Of a stretch of DNA of 64,000 nt, positions 61,389-64,000 are shown piece after piece. The stretch's first letter is position 1, and every line of letters starts with the position of its first letter. Below the pieces are notes generated by a model. It was not told the origin of the DNA. It worked only from the letters and a program-made list of their open reading frames with translations, and made no database searches. Source of the DNA: Dactylorhiza incarnata. Taxonomy: Eukaryota; Streptophyta; Magnoliopsida; Asparagales; Orchidaceae. Where the stretch lies: positions 372,001-436,000 of the forward strand of contig JAWHQI010000264.1 of the NCBI GenBank assembly GCA_033032865.1, read 5' to 3'. A program made the translations under genes and the position numbers.

Positions 61389-64000
61389 TGTAAGACCCCC
61401 CCTCCCAAATCGACGGTCCGACCGGGGGATCTTATCGCACACCACCCTTTAGCACGACGCCGAAGCGACTCCGAAGGGTGAAGGCACTAGCTTCTCCAAC
61501 CCTTTTTCCTGGAACACTCCGAAGTCACGCCTAGGGGTGGTGTTAAGCGAAATTCACTACACACCAACAGAGTAAGGAAGCAGTATTTTAGCGGAAGACA
61601 TCATTAGAGAGTGCGCTTTGTTACCCTTAGCGGAAGACATGGTTTATAGCGGAAGATTAAATATCACAGAAACCACAATTTCAAAGCCTGTATGTGTAAT
61701 ATCGATTTCGCCGCCGCAATAAATCCTATCCATCAAGGCTTCGTTGCCCTTATATATATATACCCTGAGATAGGGCACAACAAAAGGAGATGCGGCTTAA
61801 TAAAACTTTATACCTGACGTAGCCTGATCCGTGGCTTCATCCACACATAGGTGCTGTCACTCATCCGCACCTGTCACCTGTGCTAAAGACAAGTTATTAG
61901 AACTACAAACAGGATCCAACTCCTACTATCACACAAACATAATATAACAATTATAAGGAAGGGGATATCTGGACTTTATTGGGCCGAGGCGGTCTTCCCA
62001 CGACCACCGCCTACGTACTCCGTATCATCCTGCATACGACCTCAGACCCACGTAGTTCTATTAGTTTCGCACGGGTTGCCCTCCCAGACCGTCCATCGCG
62101 CGGGTTGCCTTAGAGTAAAACTCATAGGCCATCCGATTTTATCCCAAGGCACGATATATTCCCGTAGGAATATTTCCCGAAGGCACAACTTATTCCCCGT
62201 AGGAATTACTTTCTCGAAGGCAACATTTCATTCCCGTAGGAATTACTTTCTCGAAGGCAACATTTCATTCCCGTAGGAATTACTTTCTCGAAGGCAACCT
62301 TTCATTCCCGTAGGAATTACTTTCTCGAAGGCAACATTTCATTCCCGTAGGAATTACTTTCTCGAAGGCAACATTTCATTCCCGTAGGAATTACTTTCTC
62401 GAAGGCAACATTTCATTCCCGTAGGAATTACTTTCTCGAAGGCAACATTTCATTCCCGTAGGAATTACTTTCTCGAAGGCAACATTTCATTCCCGTAGGA
62501 ATTACTTTCTCGAAGGCAACCTTTCATTCCCGTAGGAATTACTTTCTCGAAGGCAACATTTCATTTCCGTAGGAATTACTTTCTCGAAGGCAACATTTCA
62601 TTCCCGTAGGAATTACTTTCTCGAAGGCAACATTTCATTCCCGTAGGAATTACTTTCTCGAAGGCAACCTTTCATTCCCGTAGAAATTAAGAAAACTCTC
62701 TCAAAGCTTAACAAAATATCCACCCGTAGTTTTGTAGAAGGAGAGAAGACGAACTCTTTATAAGCTTAGCATATCTCTATCCGAGAAGGTACCACTAATT
62801 TAACTCGGCTGGCAATCAAATCCAACCTGCCCACATAGGGCACAATTGCATTCATGTAGACCTTCGTCGATCATTTCGGTGCTTGGCGATCAATCCCCAG
62901 TCATCCACATAAGACCCGCTTGTATTTATGTAAACTTCCGTCAATCACTTGAATGCTTGGTAATCAAGCCCAAGACACCCATAAGCTTTATAGGCACAAG
63001 AAGTAGCACCGTAGTGTGAAAGAGAGAAATAAGATGAAGAGTAGACGAAAATAGATAAGGTTTAGAGTCTACCATTTGTCGGAGGAGGAAGAGATGAAGC
63101 TCCCTCAATCGGATACCAAACCAGATGAAGATAGGCTCAAGTAAGAGGCGGAGAAGGGGTTCCTCTTGGGTGATGCTTATGGTGTGAGAGTCCCCCATAA
63201 ATTTCATGCCTAGGCATATGATCGCATTCCTAATCTCTACCAATTCGGAGTAGCACGACTCCATTCCTCACCAAATCGGAACGACAAGGAAAACTAATAA
63301 GTGGCAGATTCCTGCCATGGGAGGGAGAATTGAGGTAGGAGGAGGAGGAAGAGAGAGTGAAGCTATCATACCTTGTCGTGAGCTATGAAGGGCAACCCCC
63401 TTATTAAAAATACAGCAGCAGCCCCCATTAGACCAAGAGGGAACAAGAGCAGCCCCAAATCAATAAGGTAAAGGGCAGTTCAACTTAACAAGGAGCAGCC
63501 CCCAAAATCAGCTCACAAGGCAGCCCCCTACTAACCCAACAGGAAAGCAAACAGCCCCCATTAACAGCTCACAAGGCAGCCCCCAATTCAACAACCACCA
63601 CAGCCCCCAATTTATCAAGGTAAAGAGGCAGCCCCCCCAACATAAACCCAAGTAGGAAGGATATATAACTATATAGCAGCCCCTAGCTGGGATTATATAA
63701 CCAACCCCAACGTAATCCAAGCAAGATTAGTGTAAAGTAGCCCCCAAGTAGAAAACAAACAGCAACCTCTAAAGTGGGATAATAGCAAACCAGCCCCAAA
63801 GCAACAAACCTGCAGTCCAAGTTAACCAGAAGCAGCCCCCAAACCAACAAGGAAAGGAGCAGCCCCAACAATTAATAAGGTAAAGAGCAGCTCAAAGCAA
63901 ACAGCCCCAAATCAACAACCTGCAGTCCAACTCAACAAGGAGCAGCCCCCAAACCAACAGGGGAAGGAGCAGCCCCAAAACAACAACTTGCAGTCCAATT
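61389..64000 (-). repeat. 5' LTR of the giant element (partial, runs off right edge)
   Basis: This copy matches 53552-56164 with one C fewer in the initial C run, and no other difference was noticed. It holds the functional promoter candidate (TATA tract at 61751-61762, minus strand), a full 37-bp array (62144-62684) and the first units of the 68-bp array at the window end. About 2.8 kb should remain outside the window. Confidence 0.9.
61751..61762 (-). promoter_or_regulatory. TATA-like core promoter in the 5' LTR
   Basis: TATATATATATAAGG on the minus strand, 363 bp before the LTR end. This copy would drive the genomic transcript of the element leftwards through its repeat-filled interior. 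Confidence 0.5.

Larger units (their letters stand above)
53552..64000 (-). mobile_element. Giant non-autonomous LTR retrotransposon (LTR about 5.4 kb, internal 2.4 kb)
   Basis: Two direct copies start at 53552 and 61389 (TGTAAGACCCCCC) and stay in register at an offset of 7,836 bp to the window end, with a single-base difference in the first C run. On the minus strand the left copy runs from TGTAACATCCCG (58961) to GGGTCTTACA (53552). The right copy is the 5' LTR, continuing beyond 64000. On the minus strand directly inside the right copy is AATGGATCAGAGCG, an initiator-Met-type primer binding site. The 2.4-kb interior (58962-61388) has no gag or pol, only a 45-bp tandem array and AT-rich DNA. 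It resembles the LARD class. It sits inside the gypsy pol gene; the left flank is GGAAG. Near-identical LTRs imply a very recent insertion. Confidence 0.9.

Overview
The window is nuclear DNA of a flowering plant. It holds one multi-exon plant gene with GT-AG introns, several classes of LTR retrotransposon with initiator-Met-tRNA-type primer binding sites, LINE tails, and hAT- and Tourist-like MITEs with target-site duplications. A non-grass monocot is possible, but nothing here proves it. No prokaryotic operon, CRISPR array or rRNA is present. Roughly three quarters of the window is transposon-derived.

Layout. 1-1893: 5'-truncated Ty1/copia pol relic (minus), abutting head-to-head a Ty3/gypsy Tat-lineage fragment (plus, integrase plus 3' non-coding/LTR, about 1894-5541). 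5.9-6.3 kb: 3' tail of a LINE with an RNase H domain and poly-A. 8.1-12.2 kb: decayed ubiquitin-like (Ubl) gene on the minus strand, split by a 2.4-kb element made of two ~1-kb arms in inverted orientation. 12.5-15.7 kb: MITEs and a hAT relic. 16.2-35.4 kb: an apparently intact Qa-SNARE gene (SYP132-type syntaxin, 13 exons, 303 aa). Its introns have absorbed a hAT MITE, a complete non-autonomous LTR element (TSD GTTTG), an RTE LINE tail, a copia integrase scrap, a solo gypsy LTR, and a minus-strand LTR element carrying a nested hAT MITE. 36-39 kb: relics, including a possible ABC1-kinase exon and a tRNA-like fragment. 39.2-39.7 kb and 45.9-46.8 kb: two Ubl genes on the minus strand, one with one Ubl domain plus a Pro/Glu tail and one with three Ubl domains. 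Between them lie a MITE with a nested 1,061-bp hAT element (8-bp TSD) and a gag-only copia element. 47.3-64.0 kb: a three-level nest in which a copia element (minus) is split by a Tat-lineage gypsy element (plus), itself split by a very large non-autonomous LTR element (minus) with 5.4-kb LTRs. That element carries tandem arrays of 37, 68 and 158 bp in the LTR and 45 bp in the internal region.

How it fits together. The only clear host genes are the syntaxin (membrane fusion at the plasma membrane or cell plate, by family) and the Ubl family, whose members flank the syntaxin on both sides. A non-coding segment near 8.4-8.9 kb is repeated near 35.8-36.1 kb, suggesting that local duplication seeded the Ubl copies. 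Most transposon ORFs are broken. In the two pol genes of the 48-53 kb nest every point nonsense codon is TAG where the family has CAG, as expected from C-to-T decay at CHG-methylated sites.
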